Made by a program: the position numbers and the translations under genes
The notes under the pieces: generated by a model
What the model was told of the DNA's origin: nothing
The model's database searches: none
Seen by the model: only the letters and a program-made list of their open reading frames with translations
NCBI GenBank assembly: GCA_022570905.1
Contig: JACZYV010000017.1
Span: forward strand, 1 to 26,818
Source of the DNA: UBA9611 sp022570905
Lineage (GTDB): Bacteria > Chloroflexota > Dehalococcoidia > Lucifugimonadales > UBA3495
Direction: 5' to 3'
Length of the DNA: 26,818 nt
In this document: one piece after another, positions 1 to 6,704 of the stretch
Numbering within the stretch: the first letter of the stretch is position 1
How the letters are laid out: every line of letters begins with the position of its first letter

Positions 1-651
1 GGCCGTGATGCCGCTGCGAGTGGCTTGATGCTTGTGGTACCTCATCTCCCGCCCGCTGACCCTGGGACCTTCCGTGGTGCCGGCGGCGAAGGTGCAGGCC
101 AGGGCCAGGGCGGTCACCAACTGGTCTTCATTCAGGCCCAGCAGTTTGCCGGTGGTGATGGCCGCTCCCAGCGTTCCATAGATGGGGCTGCAGCGGAACC
201 CACGGGCCTGGGTGGTGGGTATAAAGTCACCGGCGATGCGTGACTCAACCTCATAGCCGGCCGCCAAGGCGGTGATGAATGCCTGGCCCGACGCACCGGA
301 GAGCTCGGCGGTGGCCAGCGCGGCGGGAATGATGCAGGGGCCGGGGTGGATCAGCATCCGGTAGGAATCGGTCTGGTTGGTGGCGTGCATCAGCTTGCTG
401 TTGGCAAAGGCCGCGCCGCCCCGCGTGGCCTTTGTCCCGTCCACCAGGATCGTCGCTCCGTCAGGTTTGGAATCCTCCTCTTTGATCAAGGCGATGGCTG
501 CTTCGCCGTGATGGGTCTGCGCGCCGATGATGGACACCACCATGGCGTGGAGGATAGAGGCCTTGAGCTTGTCCACCACTTGGTCCGGCAGCTGGCCGTA
601 TTCGAGAGAGGAAACGAAACGGGCGTAGGAACGGCTGAGGGCGACGGGCAT
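1..651 (-). CDS. MmgE/PrpD family protein, 3' end missing (N-terminal 217 residues)
   Basis: The frame starts with ATG at 651 and stays open to the left edge, so only the N-terminal part is present (full family members are about 450 residues). It begins MPVALSRSYARFVSSLEYG, then a helical segment (LPDQVVDKLKASILHAMV) and the stretches GGAAFANSKLMHATNQTDSY and SPIYGTLGAAITTGKLLGL, which resemble the all-alpha N-terminal domain of MmgE/PrpD proteins. The family includes 2-methylcitrate dehydratase, iminodisuccinate epimerase and cis-aconitate decarboxylase, so the substrate cannot be given. The start is supported by GGAG seven bases upstream and by a TTGACC-17-TACAAT promoter about 40 bp before it. 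It is transcribed separately from the HPP gene upstream. The family call is secure; the reaction is unknown. Confidence 0.85.
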   Translation of the reverse strand, partial: MPVALSRSYARFVSSLEYGQLPDQVVDKLKASILHAMVVSIIGAQTHHGEAAIALIKEEDSKPDGATILVDGTKATRGGAAFANSKLMHATNQTDSYRMLIHPGPCIIPAALATAELSGASGQAFITALAAGYEVESRIAGDFIPTTQARGFRCSPIYGTLGAAITTGKLLGLNEDQLVTALALACTFAAGTTEGPRVSGREMRYHKHQATRSGITA

Positions 652-691
652 TTAAACGCTCCGGGGAAAGGGTCACGGGCGGACAGGCCGG

Positions 692-720
692 ATTGTATTC
701 CGCCGGTTCCCGCCGGTCAA
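692..720 (-). promoter_or_regulatory. Sigma-70-type promoter of the MmgE/PrpD gene
   Basis: On the minus strand TTGACC (720-715) is followed by a 17-bp spacer and TACAAT (697-692). This matches the housekeeping consensus at 5 of 6 positions in each box. The predicted transcript start is near 685, giving a leader of about 34 nt before the ATG at 651. Confidence 0.65.
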
Positions 721-761
721 CGAGTCGCTGCAGTCTCCGTCAAACGGCTGCGGCCGGACGC

Positions 762-1370
762 CTACAGGAGATCGCGTAGATGCTGCCGCAAGACCAGCTT
801 GATCACCGCCAGCAGGGCCAGGGCCCCAAGGATTGCCCAGAACACCTCAGGCGTCCACTGCCGGCTGGTCATGCCGATGACGATACCGGCGGCGGGCGGG
901 TGCTCCGTGTCGGTAACCGCCATCACCAGGATCAGCAGCCCCACCGAGAAGGCCATGGCCAGGTCCAGGTACTGGCTGTGGTTGGCGATGAACGATTCCA
1001 TACCCCCGTCCGCGGACCCCGCGAAAAGGACGAAAGAAAACGCCGAACCGATCAGCAGGGCCATGGTGTGCCCGCCGACGACCGCGCGCAGCCGTGATGT
1101 TGTTCCTGAGGGGTTGATGAAGATTCCGACCACGCTCGAGCCCAGGCCGGCGGCGATGGCCGCGGTCGACAGCGAATCAACGAACAGCAGGATGAGCGCC
1201 ATGGCCGCCGTGGCCAGCAACGCCTGGAAAATATATTGCCGGTAGTGCCGGCGGAATTTGGGGTCCAGCAGGTAGGGGCTGCCTTCCTGCCGCAGCAGTT
1301 CCGCGATTCCAAACCGGCCCCAGAGTCCGCTGCTGGGCCGGTCTACCGAATTTGGTCCTTCATCGGGCAA
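762..1370 (-). CDS. HPP family membrane protein
   Basis: This 202-residue integral membrane protein carries the family signature TDTEHPPAAG (HPP at residues 157-159). Hydrophobic segments lie at about 47-65, 68-86, 97-117, 135-153 and 176-195, and the charged first 45 residues are probably cytoplasmic. The GTTSRLRAVVGGH loop after the second segment is also typical. Some plant and cyanobacterial HPP proteins are linked to nitrite transport, but the role of most bacterial ones is unknown. Translation probably starts at TTG 1370, preceded by AGGA seven bases upstream; no ATG lies near. It follows the hydrolase-fold gene by only 15 bp, so it is likely the last gene of the LLM-CMD-hydrolase-HPP operon. 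Transport of that pathway's substrate or product is a guess from position. Confidence 0.85.
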   Translation of the reverse strand: MPDEGPNSVDRPSSGLWGRFGIAELLRQEGSPYLLDPKFRRHYRQYIFQALLATAAMALILLFVDSLSTAAIAAGLGSSVVGIFINPSGTTSRLRAVVGGHTMALLIGSAFSFVLFAGSADGGMESFIANHSQYLDLAMAFSVGLLILVMAVTDTEHPPAAGIVIGMTSRQWTPEVFWAILGALALLAVIKLVLRQHLRDLL

Positions 1371-1385
1371 ATGCGAGTCCTGTGT

Positions 1386-2183
1386 CTACGAAACTTTCAA
1401 GCTGTCGACGAAGTCGAGCCAGACCCTGGCGCAGGGCACCGGCATGATGTGTTGGACGAAGCCGTAAACGCCGGGGAAGATCACCTTGCGGCCGTTGGGG
1501 AACAGGTCCGCGGCGCCCCTGAAGTCCCCCAGTACTTCCTCCCGCAGGTTGGCCGCCGCCAGCATCAACATGGGGGTTTGAACGTCCTTCAACAGGGGGC
1601 CGATGTCCCCGCTGGCATTCGCCTGGAAACCAGCCACCACGTGGGCTGGAGTGGCCTTCATCTGCTCGGCGTACCAGCGGATATAGGCCGGGTCAACGAT
1701 CTGCGGGTCCAACCGTCGCCCGATGGATTCTTCCACCCACACGTTCATCCCCTCGCGCTCGATGAGTTCCGCGCTCTCTTTGTGGTGGGAGTCGAAGTTG
1801 GTGGGAGAGGTACAGACCGTGAGGGAGTGCAGCCGTTCCTGGTTGTTGACGGAGAAATTCATGGAGATGGAACCACCCACCGTCTCGCCGATCAGGTGAA
1901 ACTTCTCCAACTCCATCTTGTCGACGAACTCTTTCAGGTCATCGGTGAAGCTGTCGAGGGTCCAGGAGTGCTCCGGTCCGGACACGTCCGATAGGCCCAT
2001 GCCCCGCATGTCGAAGCGGATAACACGGTAGCGCCGGGCGATGATGGGCACCCAGCCGAACCACATCTTGTGGCTCTTGGCCATGCCGTGGTGCATCACC
2101 ACCGTTTCCGGTTCGGTCCAGGGGTCGGTGAAGTCGTCGATGGTGTAGAAAAGCTCGATGCCGTCGTCAAGACGCAGTTTCAT
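1386..2183 (-). CDS. Alpha/beta-hydrolase-fold protein with Thr at the nucleophile position
   Basis: The 265-residue protein has the layout of the alpha/beta hydrolase fold: an oxyanion-region HHGMAKSHKMW (30-41), the strand and turn VIRFDMRGMGLSD (54-66), the nucleophile elbow LIGETVGGS (97-105) and a late His in GFVQHIMP (H245). The elbow normally reads G-x-S-x-G; here the central residue is Thr101, encoded by ACG. At the place where the acid of the triad usually follows strand 7 the protein reads PMLMLAAANLREEV, with no Asp before the Glu pair. It may therefore be a non-hydrolytic member, a Thr-nucleophile variant, or use the fold differently, for example in cofactor-free oxygen chemistry. 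It lies 46 bp after the CMD gene and 15 bp before the HPP gene in one operon. The fold is secure; the activity is unknown. Confidence 0.85.
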   Translation of the reverse strand: MKLRLDDGIELFYTIDDFTDPWTEPETVVMHHGMAKSHKMWFGWVPIIARRYRVIRFDMRGMGLSDVSGPEHSWTLDSFTDDLKEFVDKMELEKFHLIGETVGGSISMNFSVNNQERLHSLTVCTSPTNFDSHHKESAELIEREGMNVWVEESIGRRLDPQIVDPAYIRWYAEQMKATPAHVVAGFQANASGDIGPLLKDVQTPMLMLAAANLREEVLGDFRGAADLFPNGRKVIFPGVYGFVQHIMPVPCARVWLDFVDSLKVS

Positions 2184-2229
2184 GTCGCTGCTCCGGGTAA
2201 CTTTTGGGCGGTTGTTCTAAGAGTTCGGT

Positions 2230-3030
2230 CTAGGCGCTTAGGCCCTGTTCCTTGAAAACCGAACGGGCCACGCGCATGGCGGTGCGGGAGTTGATGTAAC
2301 CGCCGTAGAGGATCAGGTGCATGAACAACTCCATGACCTGCTGGGGAGTTACCCCAACCTTGAGCGCCCCTTCGATGCGGCGGCGTATCTGGCGGTCGTA
2401 TTGGCCCATCACGGTCATGGCGGCCAGTGAACAGATAGCGCGGCTTTGCGGGTCCAGGTCTGGCCGGGTGTAGATTGCGCCCCAGAGGTATTCGTCGATC
2501 AGCCGACCCAACTCCATCTCGATGGAATCGGTGTCTTCCACCGGATAGAGGGTTGATTCGCCGATGTTCTGTTGGAAGCTCTTCTTGCCGATCTCATATA
2601 GTTCGTCGGCCGACAGGCTGGTGTCGTAGACCTCGGTCGGCGTGAATTCCAAGCCGCGCTCTTCGAAGATATCCTTGGTGGTGCGCATGGCGGCTTCCAC
2701 GGCCGGCACTCCCACATAGAAGGTGAGTTGAACGAACACTTCCACCACCTGCTTCGGTGTCAGGCCCAGGTTAAGCCCGCGCTCGATGTGGCGGCGCAGC
2801 AGGGGCAGATGTCCGCTGGCCGTCAGCGCTGAAATGGTGACCATGCAGCGGTGCTTGGGGTCCAGTCCGGGCCGGGCCCAGATCTGGCCGAACAGGGCCT
2901 CGTTGATGATCCGTTTCAAGTCCGGGGCCAGTTGGTCGATGCCGGGCAGGGTGTAATGACTGGGGTCGCCCTGCGCCATCAGTGACCGCATGGCCTGGCC
3001 CTTTTCATAGCGTTCGTTCAGAGATTCCAT
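2230..3030 (-). CDS. Carboxymuconolactone decarboxylase family protein, two tandem CMD domains
   Basis: The protein of 266 residues consists of two copies of the CMD/AhpD-like helical domain. Copy 1 spans about residues 35-126 (LDPKHRCMVTISALTASGH, then GLTPKQVVEVFVQLTFYVG) and copy 2 about 172-263 (LDPQSRAICSLAAMTVMGQ, then GVTPQQVMELFMHLILYGG). Neither copy has the CxxC of the AhpD peroxidase branch; C62 and C200 are single. It is therefore closer to the PcaC-type decarboxylase branch, although many members of unknown function share this form. The start is clear: AGGAGG lies 8 bases before ATG 3030. It sits 47 bp after the LLM oxidoreductase gene and 46 bp before the hydrolase-fold gene. 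The pairing suggests action on an oxidised cyclic or lactone-like intermediate; this is inference. Confidence 0.9.
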   Translation of the reverse strand: MESLNERYEKGQAMRSLMAQGDPSHYTLPGIDQLAPDLKRIINEALFGQIWARPGLDPKHRCMVTISALTASGHLPLLRRHIERGLNLGLTPKQVVEVFVQLTFYVGVPAVEAAMRTTKDIFEERGLEFTPTEVYDTSLSADELYEIGKKSFQQNIGESTLYPVEDTDSIEMELGRLIDEYLWGAIYTRPDLDPQSRAICSLAAMTVMGQYDRQIRRRIEGALKVGVTPQQVMELFMHLILYGGYINSRTAMRVARSVFKEQGLSA

Positions 3031-3077
3031 GGGGCGCCTCCTGGCGTGAAAAGATAAGTGATCCGCGGCCGGTTGGT

Positions 3078-4025
3078 TCAGGTGACGGCCATGACCTCTT
3101 CGGCGAACCGGGCCATGCGGTCCTCGGTCTGGTGGGGGTCGGCCGCGCGGAAGTCGAATATCAGGTGGGTAACTCCCACGTCGGCGTAGGTCTGGACATC
3201 CTGGCAGACCTCGTCCGGCGAGCCGCTGAACCGGCGCCGGGGGCCGCTGGAATCCCCGGAGTCGTACAGTGGGGCCTTCACCGAGACTTGAATCTCAGAC
3301 GGGTCCCGGCCGGCCTGCTCGGCATACCGGCGCAGGAGCACCAGGTTTTCAGCCAGCTCTTCCGGTTCCAGGGGGGCGGCGGGTATCGCTCCCACCGGGT
3401 GCCAGCAGTCGCCGATTCGGGCGGCGCGTCTGATGGCCGGCTTGCTCTGTCCGCCGATCCAGATGGGGGGATAGGGTTTCTGGACCGGTTTGGGCAGGAA
3501 GGTGATGCCGGAGAAATTCACGTACTTGCCCTCGAACTTGGGGTCGTCCTTGGTCCAAAGCTCGATGAAAGCCCGCAGATATTCATCGGTCACGGCCCCG
3601 CGTTCGGCGAAGGGAGGGGCGTTCAGCAATTCAAACTCCTCTTCCATCCAGCCGACGCCGGCGCCCAGGATCAGCCGGCCCTTGGAGAGCATGTCCAGGG
3701 TGGCCAGCATCTTGGCGGTGAGTATGGGGTTGCGGTAGGGGATGATCATCACGCTGGTTACCAGGCGGATGCGCTGGGTGACGCCGGCCAGGAAGGCCAG
3801 GGTAGTTACCTGTTCCGGCCACTCGCCGTCCCCCGATTGTCCGGCCGCCAGGATGTCGCCGGTCAGGCTGTAGGGATAGGTGGAGTTCACCTGATTGGGC
3901 TGCAGGATGTGGTCGGGCATCACCATGCAGAAGAAGCCCAGCCGGTCACCCAGTTTCGCGATGTTCACCAGCGCATCGGGCTCGGCGGCGGGGCCGCTGT
4001 TGGGGAGGTAAAAACCGTATTCCAT
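3078..4025 (-). CDS. LLM class F420-dependent-type oxidoreductase
   Basis: The 315-residue protein is a luciferase-like TIM-barrel oxidoreductase. It starts MEYGFYLPNSGP, continues with SVMIIPYRNPILTAK (91-105) and DMLSKGRLILGAGVGWMEEE (111-130), and has PPIWIGGQSKPAIRRAARIG in the C-terminal half. This pattern matches the subgroup annotated as probable F420-dependent oxidoreductases (Rv2161c-like) rather than true bacterial luciferases. Cofactor choice (F420 or FMN) cannot be settled from sequence alone. It is the first gene of a four-gene minus-strand operon with the CMD, hydrolase-fold and HPP genes. GGAG lies eight bases before ATG 4025 and a promoter candidate lies about 110 bp upstream. 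Confidence 0.9.
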   Translation of the reverse strand: MEYGFYLPNSGPAAEPDALVNIAKLGDRLGFFCMVMPDHILQPNQVNSTYPYSLTGDILAAGQSGDGEWPEQVTTLAFLAGVTQRIRLVTSVMIIPYRNPILTAKMLATLDMLSKGRLILGAGVGWMEEEFELLNAPPFAERGAVTDEYLRAFIELWTKDDPKFEGKYVNFSGITFLPKPVQKPYPPIWIGGQSKPAIRRAARIGDCWHPVGAIPAAPLEPEELAENLVLLRRYAEQAGRDPSEIQVSVKAPLYDSGDSSGPRRRFSGSPDEVCQDVQTYADVGVTHLIFDFRAADPHQTEDRMARFAEEVMAVT

Positions 4026-4131
4026 GGTAAAGGCTCCAGGGAAAATGCCCGGTAACCGGCTGCTGGCAGGGGGGGTGGGTCTCAGGCGGGAAAGCGTGCC
4101 TGGATACCGGACTGGAGAGAAAATCCTCCAA

Positions 4132-4161
4132 ACTATATATCGGCGTGGCGTGCCTGTCCAA
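4132..4161 (-). promoter_or_regulatory. Candidate promoter of the LLM-CMD-hydrolase-HPP operon
   Basis: On the minus strand a good -10 box TATAGT (4137-4132) lies 18 bp after TTGGAC (4161-4156), which is only a half-match to a -35 box. The predicted start near 4125 leaves a leader of about 100 nt. Shifted readings of the TATATA run would also serve as -10. Confidence 0.4.
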
Positions 4162-4215
4162 TGATCTCCACCGGTCTGGCTGCGGGGATCGGCGAGCCCA
4201 AGCCGCCGCAGATTC

Positions 4216-4244
4216 TTGACACCTCAGAGGGCGACTTGTAGACT
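4216..4244 (+). promoter_or_regulatory. Sigma-70-type promoter of the MaoC-SDR cluster
   Basis: TTGACA (4216-4221, perfect -35) is followed by 17 bp and TAGACT (4239-4244). The predicted transcript start is near 4251, 22 nt before the GTG start at 4273. The promoter shows that the open frame extending back to 4216 is not translated from there. Confidence 0.7.
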
Positions 4245-4272
4245 TTCTCTGCACTGGAACAGGAGGTATTTC

Positions 4273-4731
4273 GTGACTACTCCCGAGTCATTTTTGACCG
4301 AGGAAATGCGCCAGCAAGCCATCGGCCAGAAGAGCGCCGCCCGCACCATGGAAGTGGAGAAAGGCGCGATAATCAAGTTCGCCGAGGCCATCGAAGATGA
4401 CAATCCGGTCTTCAATGACGAGAAGGCGGCCCGGGAGAGCCGGTACGGCGGGCTGATCGCACCGCCCACATTCCTTCGTTCTGTGGGCGTCGACCGCCCT
4501 ACTTATCCATTTGATATGCCCTTCACCCGGTTGCTGGACGGCGGAAGCGATTGGGAATATTTCCACCCGGTGCGGGCCGGTGACCGCATAACGGCCGTCG
4601 CTGAGATAGCCGACATAAACGAGCGCACCGGACGCATGGGCCTGATGATCATCACCTCCGTCGTGGTGACCTACCGCAACCAGTTCGACCAGGTTGCCGC
4701 GATCCAGACCAGCACTTCGATCAGATATTAA
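4273..4731 (+). CDS. MaoC-like (FAS1-type N-terminal) dehydratase subunit lacking the catalytic His
   Basis: This 152-residue hot-dog-fold protein contains FAEAIEDDNPVFNDEKAA (36-53), GGLIAPPTFL (59-68) and a C-terminal strand set ending VVVTYRNQFDQVAAIQTS. In active MaoC hydratases the loop reads D-x-N-P-x-H-x-D; here His is replaced by Phe47. The form matches the N-terminal, non-catalytic half of two-subunit enoyl-CoA or acyl-ACP hydratases such as mycobacterial HadA. The start is GTG 4273, with AGGAGG at 4261-4266. The next gene, 44 bp on, encodes the subunit that keeps the catalytic residues, so the pair probably forms a heterodimer. The substrate is unknown; the SDRs downstream suggest a beta-oxidation-like hydration step. 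Confidence 0.88.
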   Translation: MTTPESFLTEEMRQQAIGQKSAARTMEVEKGAIIKFAEAIEDDNPVFNDEKAARESRYGGLIAPPTFLRSVGVDRPTYPFDMPFTRLLDGGSDWEYFHPVRAGDRITAVAEIADINERTGRMGLMIITSVVVTYRNQFDQVAAIQTSTSIRY

Positions 4732-4775
4732 ATCCTTAGATATTTAACCGCCGGGAACGGCGACGGGAGCCTAGT

Positions 4776-5204
4776 ATGGCCGATCAGGTTTATTGGGACG
4801 ATGTACAAGAAGGCACGGAATTGCCGGCAGTGGTGAAGAACCCGACCACCCAACAGTTGGTGAAGTACGCCGGCGCATCGGGCGATTACTATCAGATCCA
4901 TTACGACAAGGATTTCGCCAAGAACAACGATCTGGATGATGTGATCCTTCACGGCGCACTTAAGAACGCCTTCCTTGGCCATCTGGTGACCAAGTGGATG
5001 GGGCCTAATGGCGATCTGAAACGCCTGGCCTGTCAGTACCGGGGCATGGACATTCCCGGCTCTCCGGTTACGGCCAAGGGCGTTGTGACCCGCAAATATG
5101 AGGAGAAGGGCGTCAATCTGGTCGACTGCGAGATATGGCTCGAGAACAAAGACGGCGAGAAGACCACCCCTGGGTCGGCGACGGTAGCGCTGCCCTTGCG
5201 TTAA
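4776..5204 (+). CDS. MaoC-like dehydratase, catalytic subunit
   Basis: The 142-residue hot-dog-fold protein carries the hydratase dyad loop GASGDYYQIHYDKDFA (33-48), with Asp37 and His42 in the positions of the catalytic Asp/His of R-specific enoyl-CoA hydratases. It continues with VILHGALKNAFLGHLVTKW (56-74). It corresponds to the active half (HadB-like) of a two-subunit dehydratase and pairs with the His-less protein encoded just upstream. The start at ATG 4776 is supported by GGGAG eight bases before. The next gene, an SDR, starts 87 bp on, after a small hairpin. Hydration or dehydration of a CoA- or ACP-bound enoyl group is the likely reaction; the actual substrate cannot be read. Confidence 0.9.
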   Translation: MADQVYWDDVQEGTELPAVVKNPTTQQLVKYAGASGDYYQIHYDKDFAKNNDLDDVILHGALKNAFLGHLVTKWMGPNGDLKRLACQYRGMDIPGSPVTAKGVVTRKYEEKGVNLVDCEIWLENKDGEKTTPGSATVALPLR

Positions 5205-5244
5205 GTTCCCGGCCCTCGATTTCCCACGATCGTTTAGCACTAAG

Positions 5245-5262
5245 GGGCAGTTTTTTCTGCCC
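5245..5262 (+). terminator. Small hairpin in the MaoC-SDR gap, possible attenuator
   Basis: GGGCAG (5245-5250) pairs with CTGCCC (5257-5262) around a loop of six T. It is followed by AAATTT rather than a T run, so at most a weak terminator or a processing site is likely. It splits the MaoC pair from the SDR genes. Confidence 0.3.
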
Positions 5263-5291
5263 AAATTTAACCCAAGCCCAGGGAGGCAAGA

Positions 5292-6212
5292 ATGGCGGAA
5301 ATGTTGAATGGCAAGGTGGCCATCGTAACCGGCTCCGGTCGTGGCATCGGCCGTGGCATCGCCAAGATGATGGCCGCGGAAGGCGCCAGCGTGGTGGTCG
5401 TTGACCCCGGCGTGAACGTGGACGGCAGCGGGGCCGACCAATCCGTGGCTGACCAGGTGGTCGCGGAGATCAAATCCGCGGGCGGCAACGCCGTCGCCTG
5501 CATGGAGTCGGTCACCGAGATGGAAGGCGGCGAGAAGATCGTCCAGTCTGCCGTCGATAATTTCGGCAAGCTGGACATCGTCGTCACCTGTGCCGGGATC
5601 CTTCGAGACCGCATGATCTTCAATATGTCGGAACAGGAGTGGGACGACGTGATCGCCGTTCACCTCAAGGGGACCTTCACCGTGGTGAAGAACGCCAGTA
5701 TCCTGATGCGCCAGCAACGCTCCGGCCGCATCATCACATTCAGCTCCGAGTCCGGTCTCATGGGTAACTCGGGCCAGGCCAATTATGGCGCCGCCAAGTC
5801 CGGCATCGCCGGGTTCACCAAGGTCGTGGCCAAGGACATGGGCCGCTATGGGGTAACCGTCAACTCGATAGCGCCCCGGGCCAGCACCCGCATGATCGCG
5901 GACATCCCCGGCAGCGCCGCGGAGATACGGGCCCGCAGCGGCGTGGCCCCCATCGCCGGCGAGGAAGACCTGGCCAACCTGGACCCCGACCACATCGCGC
6001 CCTTCGTATGCTATCTGGCCACCGATTTCGCCGATAACATCAACGGCCAGATCTTTCTGGTTTATGGCGACACCATCTCGTTGGTGTCCCAGCCCCGGCC
6101 CCAGAAGGCCATCTACGAACCGTCCGGCACCTGGGACCTTGAGAAGTTGGCCGTCATGGCCCGCGACGTCCTGACCAAGGATATCTTCAACCCGGCCCCG
6201 GCCAGGGAGTAG
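5292..6212 (+). CDS. SDR family NAD(P)-dependent oxidoreductase, copy 1
   Basis: The 306-residue protein is a classical short-chain dehydrogenase with an extended C-terminus. The dinucleotide site is TGSGRGIG (13-20), and the catalytic residues are Ser152 (in ITFSSESG), Tyr165 and Lys169 (NYGAAK). The extra region after about residue 220, ending WDLEKLAVMARD, resembles SDRs of the 3-hydroxyacyl-CoA dehydrogenase (MFE-2) type. GGGAGG lies five bases before ATG 5292. It is paralogous to the SDR at 6705-7625: same length and 46 of the first 60 residues identical by hand alignment. With the MaoC pair upstream it could oxidise the 3-hydroxyacyl product of hydration; this is inference from gene order. 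Confidence 0.92.
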   Translation: MAEMLNGKVAIVTGSGRGIGRGIAKMMAAEGASVVVVDPGVNVDGSGADQSVADQVVAEIKSAGGNAVACMESVTEMEGGEKIVQSAVDNFGKLDIVVTCAGILRDRMIFNMSEQEWDDVIAVHLKGTFTVVKNASILMRQQRSGRIITFSSESGLMGNSGQANYGAAKSGIAGFTKVVAKDMGRYGVTVNSIAPRASTRMIADIPGSAAEIRARSGVAPIAGEEDLANLDPDHIAPFVCYLATDFADNINGQIFLVYGDTISLVSQPRPQKAIYEPSGTWDLEKLAVMARDVLTKDIFNPAPARE

Positions 6213-6220
6213 AGACGGAC

Positions 6221-6679
6221 GTGGCTGGCGATAAGTTTGCCGGCACCTGGCGGCTGCTGGAGTGCTACGGCAAGTGGTCCGACGGCCGCATCAGCTATCC
6301 CTATGGCAAAGAACCAGAGGGCCAGTTGATGTACGACGGACACGGCAACTTCTCCGGCCAGATCGCCGGCAGCGGCAGGCCGGGGTTCCAGTCGGGAAAC
6401 CTGCTGAAAGGCACCGCCGAAGAGATAAAAACGGCGTTTGAAGGATACATCGCCTACTACGGGACCTACGAGGTGGACGAGGCCAACGGCCAAGTTACCC
6501 ATCGTGTGGAGAGCGCCCTGTTCCCAAATTGGATCGGCGATGTCCAGATCAGGAACTATGAGTTTGAAGGCGAGAGATTGCGCCTGAATACCCAGCCCAT
6601 TAAAGGGGCCAGGGCTGACCTAACAAATACTCTGCTGTGGGAGCGGGTCCAAGGGTCCAACCCCGGCGCAAGAAAATGA
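6221..6679 (+). CDS. Lipocalin-like domain protein
   Basis: This 152-residue protein begins KFAGTWRLLECYGKWSDG and continues with YPYGKEPEGQLMYDGHGNFS and YYGTYEVDEANGQVTHRV. These are hallmarks of the lipocalin-like domain (GTW motif, P-x-G-x-L-x-Y strand). No signal peptide is visible, so it is probably cytoplasmic. Translation seems to start at GTG 6221, eight bases after the SDR stop, with only a weak ribosome site, so coupling to the SDR gene is likely. It lies between the two paralogous SDR genes. Related small proteins occur beside catabolic SDRs and may bind a small hydrophobic ligand or have isomerase-like roles; no reaction can be assigned. Confidence 0.8.
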   Translation: MAGDKFAGTWRLLECYGKWSDGRISYPYGKEPEGQLMYDGHGNFSGQIAGSGRPGFQSGNLLKGTAEEIKTAFEGYIAYYGTYEVDEANGQVTHRVESALFPNWIGDVQIRNYEFEGERLRLNTQPIKGARADLTNTLLWERVQGSNPGARK

Positions 6680-6704
6680 CAAGTAACCAGATGGAGATAA
6701 TCTG

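Noticed and set aside
346..1245. Long plus-strand open frame over the MmgE/PrpD and HPP genes
   Set aside because: It is antisense to two genes with clear family motifs and its translation shows no domain; GC-rich sequence leaves such frames open by chance.
2982..4055. 357-codon plus-strand open frame opposite the LLM gene
   Set aside because: Gly/His/Val-rich translation without a domain; the minus-strand LLM protein is unambiguous.
4728..5993. 421-codon minus-strand open frame opposite the MaoC and SDR genes
   Set aside because: Antisense shadow; the plus strand carries the MaoC and SDR catalytic motifs.
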